Source: Hemicentrotus pulcherrimus (Eukaryota > Echinodermata > Echinoidea > Camarodonta > Strongylocentrotidae). From it: DNA of 11,719 nucleotides. The notes below the pieces were generated by a model. The model had not been told where the DNA came from, ran no database searches, and saw nothing but the letters and a program-made list of their open reading frames with translations. The stretch lies in assembly GCA_003118195.1 (NCBI GenBank), contig BEXV01001291.1, positions 22,718-34,436 on the forward strand, given 5' to 3'. Of the stretch, positions 1 to 11,704 are shown one piece after another. Every line of letters starts with the position of its first letter. Position 1 is the first letter of the stretch. Both the position numbers and the translations under genes were made by a program.

Positions 1-1090
1 TCAGGCATACTAGCCTAGCCTAGATCATGGACTTGAACAGAAATGGCTTAAATATGGAGGACATGCAACGACCATTGGGTGTTTGTAAACACGACCCAGC
101 CCACACAATTCATGTCTAAAAGAAGAAGAAGGAAAAAACACCCCAAAACACTTTCAAATGCACTTATTCCTCAGCCATTGTGTGGGAGGGTAAGGATTTA
201 ATGATGCTTGGGTGAACTTTTACAAGTGCCATGAATTATATGGTTATCATTGAGGCTATTCTGGTGTAAGAGCTTTTTGAGAACTTTGGGCGGAGGAAGA
301 AATCTTTTATATATAAAAATAAAGAAAAAACTAGAAAAAAAGAATGCAATAAAAAGAACCAAACCATTCGGTTTTAACATTAAAGATCCCATATTGTTAC
401 AAAATCAAAAGAAGAAAAAAAAAAAAAAAAAAAAACAATAAAAAAAAAAAAAAAAATTTTTTAAATTGCAGGTTTCCCAATCACCCTTTTGTTTATTCAA
501 TGTACATGTATGTGTACACAGGAACTACATGACTTCCTATCAAAACTAGTAAACCAATAACCCTTTGGTACTTGAGAGATATATCTCATTGTATTACAAA
601 CATAACATATTCAAAGACACAATAAACTTTATGATTGTAACATTAATCCTGAATACAATGCCCCATGATCTATTTACATTACATGACTATTTGAGATCAA
701 AGGTTGCATCATATCTCAAAAGAAAATGAATAGTAACTGAAATGAAAGCATGCAGCTTCATCTTGTGCTACTTGGATCAAAAGACACACGTGCGCATCAT
801 ATTTTAAAGTTCACATGTGTCATGAGAATGAGATATTGAAATCAAATATTGGTAGTTCTACTCCAGAGAAGACATAGTAGTCTGTTTAAAATACTTGATC
901 ATTTCCATTTGTGTTACAGTTATGATTGCACCTGTGGTTTGATTTATGCATATACAAAGTGTGCACCATCTCCACTCCCAGAGGAGATTCCTACCTTACC
1001 ATCATCATCTGAGAGCCATAAGGGCATTAGCTCTATGTATTATATGCAGTATGGGTCAACCTCCTTCTTCCTCCCAAATGACAGCATGGA
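1..1090. other. gene-free stretch, AT-rich non-coding DNA
   Basis: I see no exon with recognisable protein similarity or convincing paired splice sites in this kilobase on either strand. The only structured element is the A-rich tract listed separately. The open frame at 849-1106 starts in unique sequence, has no recognisable domain and runs up to the SINE-like block, so I do not call it a gene. The stretch could be intron or intergenic DNA; the sequence does not decide which. Confidence 0.6.
415..456. repeat. A-rich tract followed by T6
   Basis: Two adenine runs of 21 and 17 bases are separated by CAAT, and six T follow directly. It could be the tail of an old retroposed sequence on the plus strand, but I recognise no element body upstream, so I call it only a simple repeat. 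Confidence 0.9.
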
Positions 1091-1094
1091 CATC

Positions 1095-1262
1095 ATCATG
1101 GCATAGAGAGTAAGATCTTAGGCATCGTAATAAGTCTTATTCTCTCCTGGGTATGGAGCGGCACTTTTAGATTAATGTCTTGCTAAAGGACAATAGAGTC
1201 CCGGCTGGGAATTAAACCTGTATCATTTAATCGATAGTCTATCCTCTCATCCACGCTAGACC
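1095..1262 (-). mobile_element. tRNA-derived SINE fragment
   Basis: Read on the minus strand, this block starts with a tRNA-like head. An A-box-like TAGCGTGGATGAG lies at 1258-1246, and a B-box-like GGTTTAATTCC lies at 1218-1208, about 40 bases downstream, which is a normal spacing for an RNA polymerase III promoter. The body that follows (about 1200-1150) contains TGTCCTTTAGCAAGACA and CTCCATACCCAGG. These resemble a SINE body I know from echinoderm and mollusc genomes (GTCCTTgGGCAAGgCA...CACCCAGG). That family match is from memory. The copy is diverged and its 3' end near 1095 is uncertain; I did not find target-site duplications. It is a fossil retroposon rather than a tRNA gene: the head cannot fold into a full cloverleaf that I can draw. 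Confidence 0.6.
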
Positions 1263-1490
1263 AGACACTTTGAGTCATTAATGACAAAGCTGTAAACACA
1301 CTAATACGTCTCTCGATCAAAGGGTAAAGGAGCGTGGGAGAACCACTGTGTCCGTGCTTAGACAGAACCCTTCAACATCTAGTTTTAAAAATAGATAGAG
1401 AAGTCCACTCTTCAGGAAGAGCGCAGGCTCTTCTGTAAGATCTATACACTCAAGAAGCGTCTAATTAAAAACACCTCTTCATCTACCCGT
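1263..1490. other. non-coding stretch, no recognised feature
   Basis: This is unique sequence between the SINE head and the CT-rich tract. It may include the real 5' boundary of the SINE insertion. No exon or RNA gene is apparent on either strand. Confidence 0.5.
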
Positions 1491-1568
1491 TCTTACTCTG
1501 CCTCTCTTCCTCTTCCTTTCCCACTCTCCCCACTCTCTCTTCTCTCTCTGTCTGTCTTGCTCTTTCTG
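1491..1568. repeat. CT-rich polypyrimidine tract ending at an N
   Basis: This is an interrupted pyrimidine tract (CT, CTT and CCT units) with very few purines. It ends at the N at 1569. Its last 30 bases (1539-1568) are identical to 3418-3447 in the second CT-rich tract, and the identity stops exactly at the N. Confidence 0.85.
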
Positions 1569-1569
1569 N
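1569..1569. other. single N, probable contig join or unresolved base
   Basis: One N sits between a CT-rich tract and a short GAAA repeat (about 1576-1592). Low-complexity DNA on both sides is typical of an assembly break. Order and distance across this point should not be trusted. Confidence 0.6.
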
Positions 1570-2688
1570 ATAGTAAGAAAGAAAGAAAGAAGATCTTTCT
1601 GAAATGTCATTTTTACACATACATCTCCTTTGTTTAGATATTATTTCAGAATCGTATCTTTGTTCATGTAATTCTTTTACGTAGGCAAATAGCTTTCATA
1701 AATTCTGCATTTCATTTTATCTCTCTCTCTCTCACTGTGATCTTTCTATAAAAAAAAACAGCAACGACAACAAGTAAACAAAGAGTAAGCCTACTAGTTC
1801 CCTTTATTTCTTACCCTCTATACAATCATTACACTAAGTTCTATTCCATCTTCACAAAATATTTCCCTTTCTCTAAATATGTTCCTTTCTCTATGTTTCT
1901 TAAACATTTTTTTTTTAAATTCCTATGCCATTTGATTCTGTCCCAAAATATGATTTAAAAAAATAATCAAATACGCTTTTCATTTGTTAAGTAAATATTT
2001 CTTCTTCCTCTACTTTCTTTTACGCTATGTACATACTTCTAATTTGACTTCTACTTACTAAATTCATATAGCACTTCATCATATAGAAAGTGGACCCTTT
2101 ACATGATTTAGTACTTTTTATGGGTAATTTGTTTCCGTGCCAACACAGCTTTATACTGACAAGGTCCTTCCTACCTGTTTTAGGATAGTTCATATATTTG
2201 TTTCGCTATTCATTTTTATGTCTACCTATCATTCATCATAATCTTCTTTTGTAAGCTGGTAAGCCAAGCAGGTGACACTTGTTTATAATTTGAGCTTTTC
2301 TCGTGCTAATTTGCTTCTATGTGTTCACTTCTATATTAGGGCACAATTTGTAAAAATGGTTATGATGACATTTACGGCATCCCAAGACAACTCATAAATC
2401 ATTCCTTAACAGCCTCAATTAGCGGGCGATAATAAAACACACCTTTTTGCCGTCTAATTACTATGGTGCACTCCATACAATGAAGCTAGTACTTCACATA
2501 AATTATCAGATTTTTGCTCAACTGCACATAATTGTTACATTCATTAGCTAATCATGAAATGAGCACTTACAGAAAAAATATCTGAGATGTTTCTAGAGGG
2601 CGACAGAACGAGTGTCATGAATTCGAATTTATTGGGAGAGAGTATACCATTCAGTTGATTTCATCCAATGAGCCGGGGAGGGAGTGGG
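1570..2688. other. gene-free stretch, AT-rich non-coding DNA
   Basis: No exon, RNA gene or clear mobile element is recognisable. The stretch has short simple repeats (GAAA near 1576, CT near 1721, A8 and T9 runs) but no open frame of note. It is bounded by the N bases at 1569 and 2689. Confidence 0.6.
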
Positions 2689-2689
2689 N
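2689..2689. other. single N, probable contig join or unresolved base
   Basis: The N follows a G-rich stretch (GGGGAGGGAGTGGG) and comes immediately before the first base of a 103-bp tandem repeat. A repeat starting exactly at an N suggests that the assembly broke in the array. Confidence 0.6.
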
Positions 2690-2910
2690 CTTTCAGTATT
2701 TTTCATAGCGACTCTGTTCACATTTCATGTTTACTCGGTGTCATTCTAATGTTGGTCTCACCAATGTGAAAGGGGTATTAAGAGGTAGAGCGCTTTCAGT
2801 ATTTTTCATAGCGACTCTGTTCACATTTCATGTTTACTCGGTGTCATTCTAATGTTGGTCTCACCAATGTGAAAGAGGTTTTAAGAGGTAGAGCACTTTC
2901 AGTATTTTTC
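2690..2910. repeat. 103-bp tandem repeat, two full copies plus a 15-bp start of a third
   Basis: Copies start at 2690, 2793 and 2896, each with CTTTCAGTATTTTTC. The first two are full length and nearly identical; differences are confined to the last ~25 bases (GGGGTATT against GAGGTTTT, and a final G against A). The third is clear only to 2910. Each full unit contains an 8-bp inverted repeat, TTCACATT and AATGTGAA, about 38 bases apart. There is no coding potential and I do not recognise the family. High identity means a recent duplication, or an artefact of joining overlapping reads at the N. Confidence 0.9.
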
Positions 2911-3342
2911 CAATCAATTCTGTTTAGGATTTAGAACTTTTATCAAATTGATATTAATGCTTGAGATTGACCGCCTTAAGTTATTGAAAGAAAGAAATTC
3001 TTAGAACTGCTGCTGATAAGATATCCTACATGTAAGAAACGGATACTACCTGGGCTGCCTAGAGATAGCTGTGGTTAAACAAATAGAAATCATCAAGTTT
3101 TAAGGCAGAGAAAAGTTCTTGTAATCTTGATAAGGTTCACAAAATATACAAATCTGACAAAATCTGATCAATAAAGAATAGTGAAGGTATAACATCATTC
3201 TGTAAGTTTGCTGTTTAAGTGATTACTTTTTTTCACATATGAAGAACATAGCTCTCTCCGTCATGAGTGAGAAAAGCTTGAACTAAACAAAAATGGTCTT
3301 AGCTTTGTGAGAACTTTGAATTTTTGTCATAAATAAGAATAC
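2911..3342. other. non-coding stretch, no recognised feature
   Basis: This AT-rich unique sequence lies between the tandem repeat and the CT microsatellite. On the minus strand it is downstream of the kinase exon at 3736-3821. I looked for the next kinase exon (alpha-C helix, after DKHALG) and did not find it. Confidence 0.55.
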
Positions 3343-3471
3343 TTCTCTCTTGCTCTCTCTGTCTGTTTCTCCCTCTGTCTCTGTCTCTGTCTCTGTCTCT
3401 CACACACACACACATACCTTCTCTCTCTGTCTGTCTTGCTCTTTCTGTCTCTCTCCTCTTCACCTTCCTCC

Positions 3472-3523
<52 letters not shown>

Positions 3524-3580
3524 GTCCTGTTCTTCTCCTCCTATCTCTCTTCTCTATCTACCTCCTCTTCTGTCTCCATC
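3343..3580. repeat. CT/CTGT/CA compound microsatellite
   Basis: The tract is almost pure pyrimidine on the plus strand. CTCTGT units come first, then (CA)n near 3401-3413, then a long (CT)n at about 3483-3520 and mixed CCT/CTT to about 3580. Open frames through it encode only Ser/Leu/Pro low-complexity peptides and are not genes. On the minus strand it is a GA tract inside the presumed intron that follows the exon at 3736-3821. Confidence 0.9.
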
Positions 3581-3726
3581 TCCTCCTCAAGGAGTTTCCC
3601 ATCCATCATTCAGAGGAAGATGTTGTCACAGAGGGAGAGAGCTCCCAATCAAAGTCTTGTCAATCGACTAGCCTTGCTGCATTCACACTCTATTAGGATC
3701 TTAATGATTTTAACGTGGGAGTGTTA

Positions 3727-3852
<126 letters not shown>

Positions 3853-3942
3853 TCATAAATTAAATTATATACCACTTTGAATTAGGCTCCATCTCCATCA
3901 GTTATTACCTTTTTCATAGTTTGTAGTTGTAAGACTCATTCA

Positions 3943-3998
3943 ATGTAAGCGCTTTGGGTCTTATGGGAAAAGCGTGGTATAAGTAATAATAATAATAA
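3943..3998 (+). mobile_element. 3' tail of a non-LTR retroelement (SINE or LINE) with (TAA)n end
   Basis: The block TGTAAGCGCTTTGGGTCTTATGGGAAAAGCGTGGTATAAGTAA... followed by (TAA)n resembles the common invertebrate tail 'TGTAAAGCGCTTTGaG...GGgAAAAGCGCTATATAAATgTAATAATAA' shared by CR1/L2-type LINEs and the SINEs that borrow their 3' ends. The comparison is from memory. Only about 55 bases are clear, so this is a strongly 5'-truncated copy. It lies about 120 bases upstream, in minus-strand terms, of the kinase exon at 3736-3821, hence in its presumed intron. Confidence 0.6.
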
Positions 3999-3999
3999 C

Positions 4000-5340
4000 A
4001 ATTTATACAAGGAGATGCTAAATGATGTGGCCCAGATGGAACTATAACAGAAACCTCAACCTTCCTAACACTGACCCTAGAGATGTAGTATTTATATTAC
4101 TTGCATGTATTTGATAGTTACTAGTTACCTAGTAAAGGAATGTTCATGGTCAGAAGGACGTTGAATTTGCATTCAAGTATATGAGTTAACACCCTTCTGA
4201 CACTAAACAGATGACATGATGGTATACCTCAGGAAAGAAATATATGTAAGGAATAGCATTCAAGAAGTGTTTCTATATAGCTTGTTAGTTCTTCCATGGA
4301 CAGGGTCGTTATAGTGTTACATTCTTTGATGTATTTCCTATTCCTACTATTCTCTTAGGTAGCTGAACTAACATTCAAAGAACACTAGATGGTGTTAGAT
4401 ATCATATATCTCCATTTATGGTCATTTGAAACTACATGTTCATTAATGTTTTATTATACACAGAATGACATCATTAAACCTGTTTACAACAAAAGTGAAA
4501 GCAAGCAGATGAGGTAGACAAGAAATTGAATTTGAATAATTGTTGTAGACAGTGAAACTATGAGTTGTACGTGGAAGGTGATTTACTATCTATTGTTCAG
4601 TGCCTTTAGTACGTCACAATCTTGATGAGGGTTTGGAAAACAAAATTATACTTAATTATCGAAAGCAAGAAAAGCAATGAGAAAGAGTTAGGAGATGAGA
4701 AGAGATAGCTTATTAGAGCTGGTCTGTAACTTAACTGAATTGATATTTTTAAATACATTAAATATGAATAACATTGTATTCCAAAGGGAGACTAATGCAG
4801 GTCTATCAGCAATTTTATTAACTGGAATAAGAGTGAAATTAAAATTCTTTATTTTTTTTTCTTTTGTCTTCACAATATAATTAAGCTTGCGAGGGAAAAA
4901 TTGAGGCCCAACGGTATCATGTTGCATTTTTGTAATGCAAATGCACGAGGGATACACACATAATGAATTGAACTTATTCCCCATTGTTCATTATTAAATC
5001 ATGAAATTGAAATGAGAGCTAATTTTGCCACTCTCTGGTGTCGTTTCTATCATTATTCCATTCCCAAAGACTAGATTCAGCTCACTAACTGTTTAAAGGT
5101 ATCAAGGGAGTGCTTGTTAACCATGTCATGAATAGAGGCATGGGAATACTGTTGGACTGGTCATTCACATTAGAGAAATTTGTTTCAAACAAACACTGTA
5201 TTATGAAGAAATGTAAAGCAAAGGGGTATGGAGAAACTTGTTTGGAGGAGGTCATCGCAAGCAGTTACCTCGTTGGTTAGCCTGATTCATGTTTAATGTC
5301 AACTTACATCATGGGCAATGCTTGATGGTACAAACTAACA
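4000..5340. other. gene-free stretch, AT-rich non-coding DNA
   Basis: No exon or mobile element is recognised. The stretch includes where the MELK N-terminal exon (ending ...IGTG with a phase-1 donor) might lie if the contig is intact. I scanned the minus strand and did not find it. Overlapping open frames near 4690-4984 on both strands have no recognisable domain. Confidence 0.55.
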
Positions 5341-5346
5341 GCTTGA

Positions 5347-5408
5347 GGGGGGGGGGCAATCAGTCACAATAAGATCTACCTTGTCGATATATATATATAT
5401 ATATATAT
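5347..5408. repeat. G10 run and (AT)11 dinucleotide repeat
   Basis: A run of ten G occupies 5347-5356 and eleven AT units occupy 5387-5408. Both are simple repeats, with no gene-related context. Confidence 0.95.
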
Positions 5409-5606
5409 CTTTGTTCATGTATGATGAAACTTGAATCTAACCGCAGAACAACTCTGAATCTTTATCATTACTTTACTCAAAAATTTACTCAAACCAATAT
5501 TTTATCTTTACCTTATAAAAGATGATTAGTTACAAGTTTATCATACAGCTATACCACAAATGATGCTAGTCTGAATGATAGGTTAGATAGCATCTGAAGA
5601 TGAGTG
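5409..5606. other. non-coding stretch, no recognised feature
   Basis: This is short AT-rich unique DNA between the AT repeat and the GA-rich tract. Nothing is recognisable in it. Confidence 0.5.
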
Positions 5607-5760
5607 AGATGGAGGGAGAGAGAGCATAATGGAGAGATAAGATGGGGGTGTGGGACACTGCAGAATGGAGAGAGGGTAACAAGACAGAGAGAGAGAGAGA
5701 TAGAGGGAAGGAGATAACGAGAAAGAGAGACAGAGAGACAGAGAGAGGGAGGGGGGGGGG
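5607..5760. repeat. GA-rich polypurine tract ending in G10
   Basis: This is an interrupted purine-rich tract (GAGA, GACA and GGGA units) that ends in ten G at 5751-5760. Minus-strand open frames across it give only Ser/Leu/Pro low-complexity peptides. Long purine/pyrimidine mirror-like tracts of this kind can form triplex DNA and are often polymorphic. Confidence 0.9.
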
Positions 5761-6477
5761 TCAAACCCATAAAGAGAGACTGATTGAGGAAAATGAGGCC
5801 ACAATGATACCTAATCACTGATAATGAGGATGATATGAGGTTATAGAGAGAGAGTTTGAGCAAGTTTGTTATTCGTCGCATCATGAGTTTGGCTTCATTA
5901 ATAATTCTCTAGATTCTGAATTTCATGAGGGAGACATGTTGAGGTATGCGATGCATCACAGAAAGGCCTCAAAAGGGTGATACGCCGATGTGGTCAAAAA
6001 ACAAAAAACAGCGACATCAATCGCAGGCCAGAGAAAAAAACCTGACCTATATTCACAGATATGAAATCAATTCATCCATCAAATTTTATTTATCAGTTTA
6101 CTGATGCAGTGGAAAACAACTCGCCACTACCCCCAGCAGCCACAATTTTGTAGCTCAACATGTTACTTTTCATATCTGTGTATTTAATGCAATCATTTTA
6201 TTGCTTTTATTGAAATGCAATAGATGAGATGAGAAAAATACTTTGCTGACAGCATCACTCCAATGTGGGACCACAGGCAGGAAACATTTGATTTATATTT
6301 AAATTTATTTATCAAGAAGCAAACATGAATTGTTTACAATAAAACAAACCCTGATTTTCATTTGTTCATTTAAAGATGTACATCGCAGCCCTAGAACACT
6401 TTGATATCAAACAGCAATACCACTACATTCATTTCTAAATGTTCATTGCATTATTACATATCACTCTTTCACAAGCT
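5761..6477. other. gene-free stretch containing one inverted repeat
   Basis: There is no exon on either strand. The only structure I see is the 13-bp inverted repeat at 6054-6180, listed separately. Confidence 0.55.
6054..6180. repeat. perfect 13-bp inverted repeat bounding 127 bp
   Basis: CACAGATATGAAA at 6054-6066 is the exact reverse complement of TTTCATATCTGTG at 6168-6180. The enclosed 101 bases are unremarkable. It could be a small MITE-like element, but the flanks (ATATT on the left, TATTT on the right) do not give a clear target-site duplication, and chance is not excluded. Confidence 0.5.
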
Positions 6478-6662
6478 GGGGGGTGTTTCACAAAGATCCT
6501 AAGTAGAACCTAACTCTAAGTTGGACTTCAAAATTATGGACAGCCATTGGAGTCTTAAAATGAAATATATTCAAAAGCAAAAATTCAAGTATTTTAGACT
6601 TTTTATAAATTCCACATCCAGAACATNGGAGGAGGGGGTAAAATTATAAGTTGGATCGAGCC
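6478..6662. mobile_element. possible non-autonomous element starting GGGGGGTGTTTCACAAAG
   Basis: The motif at 6478-6497 followed by CTAAGT...CTAACTCTAAGTTGGACTT resembles a dispersed repeat type, with such ends and AAGT-rich interiors, that I recall from sea urchin and other deuterostome genomes. The sequence TTGGATCGAGCCC near 6650-6662 may be its other end, because the usual partner end reads like TGAAATCGAGCCC. The N at 6627 falls inside it, so the internal part may be incomplete. The family assignment is from memory and tentative. Confidence 0.35.
6627..6627. other. single N, probable contig join between the two kinase exons
   Basis: The N lies in AGAACAT-N-GGAGGAGGGGG. It separates the sequence bearing the glycine-loop exon (3736-3821) from that bearing the catalytic-loop exon (7666-7809). 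If it is a scaffold join, the relative order of the two exons rests on it. Confidence 0.6.
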
Positions 6663-6672
6663 CTATACATTG

Positions 6673-6684
6673 TGTAGGCCTACA
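6673..6684. repeat. 12-bp palindrome TGTAGGCCTACA
   Basis: This is a perfect palindrome. I remember the core TAGGCCTA as strikingly frequent in sea urchin and some other marine animal genomes, so it weakly supports the taxonomic guess. It has no obvious relation to a gene here. Confidence 0.7.
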
Positions 6685-7273
6685 ATATAAGGCAAAAAAC
6701 AAAAATAACAACAACAAATGTCAACAACAACAATCTAGACAGTTGTCAGGGTCTGATAATAAGTAAAATCAGAAACACTGGCATTCCTGTATTTCCAAGG
6801 GTTACCTCTTAGACAACCTAGACATAGCTATGATGTGAGTTTATTTTTTTTAAAATAGAATTTCCACCAACCGACCAATTTTTTTGTAATGGGAATCTCT
6901 CTTGAGTTTCTGGGGGTAAAGACAAGTACACTTCAAGTCCAGTCTACATGTTTTTGTCTTCACTTCTACAAATAATCTCAGAGCTTTGATCAAGACTTGA
7001 CTGCTCACCACTTGAAGATAGAGACCGTGCTAAGCCCATTGAGAGAAGGAGTCTACTAAGCCTACATCAGATGAATGTAAACAAGAAATCTGTGCCTTGA
7101 GATTACTAAGTGTGATTAGACATCCCCTCCTCTCTGCTGGAAATGTCATAAGGTCAATGTGTCTGATTGCACAACGGCTATTCCGTTGAGCATTCTGTAC
7201 CACAGATATATCTTATCCTTAAATTTGTTCATTAAATTACAGATCCTAAATGATGAAAAGAACCTCTGCTAAT
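6685..7273. other. gene-free stretch downstream of the minisatellite
   Basis: This is non-coding unique DNA with short CAA repeats (about 6705-6730). On the minus strand it continues the intron after the exon at 7666-7809, so the ENLLFD...DFG exon would be expected here or beyond. I did not find it. Confidence 0.55.
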
Positions 7274-9823
<2,550 letters not shown>

Positions 9824-9936
9824 AAGAAAAGGAAAGAGAACTGAGAAAAAGAGAGAAAGAGAGGGAGAGAGAAGGTATGAGTAAAAGAGAGTAAAAGAGA
9901 GTGAGAGATAGAGAGAAAGAGAGAGAGAAAGAGAGA

Positions 9937-9975
<39 letters not shown>
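9824..9975. repeat. GA-rich polypurine microsatellite
   Basis: This is a purine tract of GAGA, GAAA and GGGA units with a pure (GA)n core at about 9943-9968. The minus-strand open frame across it encodes a Ser/Leu/Phe low-complexity peptide and is not a gene. Confidence 0.92.
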
Positions 9976-9976
<1 letters not shown>

Positions 9977-11633
9977 AAGAAACAGAGACCTAGATACAGA
10001 GCAAGACTACATGCAGACAAAGCAGTGATTTCATTAATAGTCAGAAAAAGCTTTCCACTTCTCCGTGAATAGAATACCGCTGAAAACCAATGAAGTAGGC
10101 GACACTTCAGTAATTCCTAAAGTGCATTTTCTCTCTTCCTCTCCACCCACATCAGTTCAAAGGTAGATCTCCGTTGAGGCCTCAGAAATGTCAAATCTCT
10201 TTGAAAAGGATGGAAGAAAAAAAAATCCTTCAAAATAAACCTAAAGCTAGAGAAGATAATCACTTTGATCCAATGATTGCTAGACTCTTTGTTCCAAGAA
10301 AAATCAATTTGGACTGTTTGAGGTGGAAGAACTGAAGCTTTCTTGCGTAAAATAAGTCAGCATCACCCTGGGAAACCCACACTGACTTGATTGTGTGGGT
10401 CTTATCTCACGGAACCAACACCATATTGAAGATAACTGAATTTGACATTTAATGAATATGAAAAGATGACTGGTGATTATGAAAAGTTGATTTTTTATTT
10501 TTGTTTAAATGTTGGAAGAGAACATGAATGAAAAAGAAAATAGAACCTAATGATTTTTTTGTTATAGTTTCAAGTAAATTATTGTTGGCATAAACAAGAT
10601 AATATTTTAAAATTGACTTAAATGGTCTATTGGATATTTTTTTGAGTTTATTGAAGGCTGAATTAAATTAAGTTCACAATTAAAGCACATGAAACACTTT
10701 TTAACAGCTAACACTATTCTGAAAGTCAACACATAGAGCTGTGATATTGTTTTGGGAAATACAAAAGGAAAAATTAACAGAGGGTAGTACTTTTACTATT
10801 TCAGTAATAACTTCCAATTCTTTACAAATAAAATGATACCAAAATCAGTTTGAGTGAGACCTTTCGAAGTAGGACAGGTCAAATATTCATTTGATTTTGA
10901 ATGACGTTAAAAGGGGTTTCACAGTTTTGTTTGTTTTTCAAAACTACACTGAAGTGACCCACATATTCCTGCCCCCTCTGTGTTATTCATCGGGTTTCTC
11001 TGAAGCTCAGCTGGAATTTTAAAATATCAACCCTCCTCATATCCTGCTGACAAACAATCTTGTGCTCATATCACCATGACGACCACTACATCCTCCAATA
11101 CAGGAATTCCTCCCAAAACGGTCAAAATCATCTCAAACACTTGTTATCTGTCGAAGATCTGAATACGAGGGGAGGAGTTTGAACGTACAAGAAATACGCA
11201 GAACTTACCCTACATCACGAGATACGGCAGAAAATAAACCAGAAAATAAGCCAATTTAATCAATCTACTTCGATAGAGAACGCCCAAGGGGAATTGCAAC
11301 CTTGAACACCTGCATCTAAAACCTGTGTAATGCAATTTTCCATGAATTTTGATAAAAACACATCAATATAGAATATTGGTTTCTCTGGAATCTTACATCT
11401 TGAATCTTAAAATAAAATATGAATTTAAAGAACGATAGTAAAAAGAGGGAAGTAGAAAGTGACAAACTTATGCACGAAACTGAAGATGATAAGAGATAGG
11501 AGATGATTGTATAACTAGAAAGTGCCTTAAAATAACATGAAATAAAAAGATAACAATAAAGAGAGAGAGGAATTTTAACACTGTAATGTGACGTCATGGA
11601 AGATCACCACAGATATTGAGAGAGGAAATGAGT
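9976..11633. other. gene-free stretch, AT-rich non-coding DNA
   Basis: I recognise no exon. A good 5' splice-site match on the minus strand (GGGTAAGTT, 11204-11210) could end a non-coding first exon, but no coding frame or promoter supports it. A short hairpin at 10375-10400 is listed separately. The minus-strand open frame at 11316-11597 is AT-rich and hydrophobic with no domain. Confidence 0.55.
10375..10400. repeat. short hairpin, 8-bp stem with 10-base loop
   Basis: ACCCACAC at 10375-10382 pairs perfectly with GTGTGGGT at 10393-10400 around a ten-base loop. There is no T-run or gene end to suggest a specific role. A chance origin is plausible. Confidence 0.6.
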
Positions 11634-11665
11634 GAGAGAAAGAGGGCAGGGAGGAGGGAGAAAGT

Positions 11666-11704
<39 letters not shown>

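Noticed and set aside
849..1106. 85-residue open frame on the plus strand
   Set aside because: It has no domain, no signal of splicing and no recognisable homology, and its end reaches the SINE block.
1208..1258. Functional tRNA gene
   Set aside because: Only A-box-like and B-box-like motifs are present. The arms do not fold into a complete cloverleaf, and the SINE body continues directly after the head.
4688..4984. 98-residue minus-strand and overlapping plus-strand open frames
   Set aside because: They have random AT-rich composition, no motif, no splice sites in frame, and mutual overlap.
5549..5884. Minus-strand Ser/Leu/Pro open frames
   Set aside because: They are translations of the GA-rich tract on the opposite strand.
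11204..11300. Possible non-coding first exon ending at GGGTAAGTT on the minus strand
   Set aside because: A single good donor match is expected by chance in 12 kb, and no promoter, start codon or transcript evidence supports it.
11316..11597. 93-residue hydrophobic open frame on the minus strand
   Set aside because: The hydrophobicity follows from AT- and CT-rich codons. There is no membrane-protein pattern or similarity.
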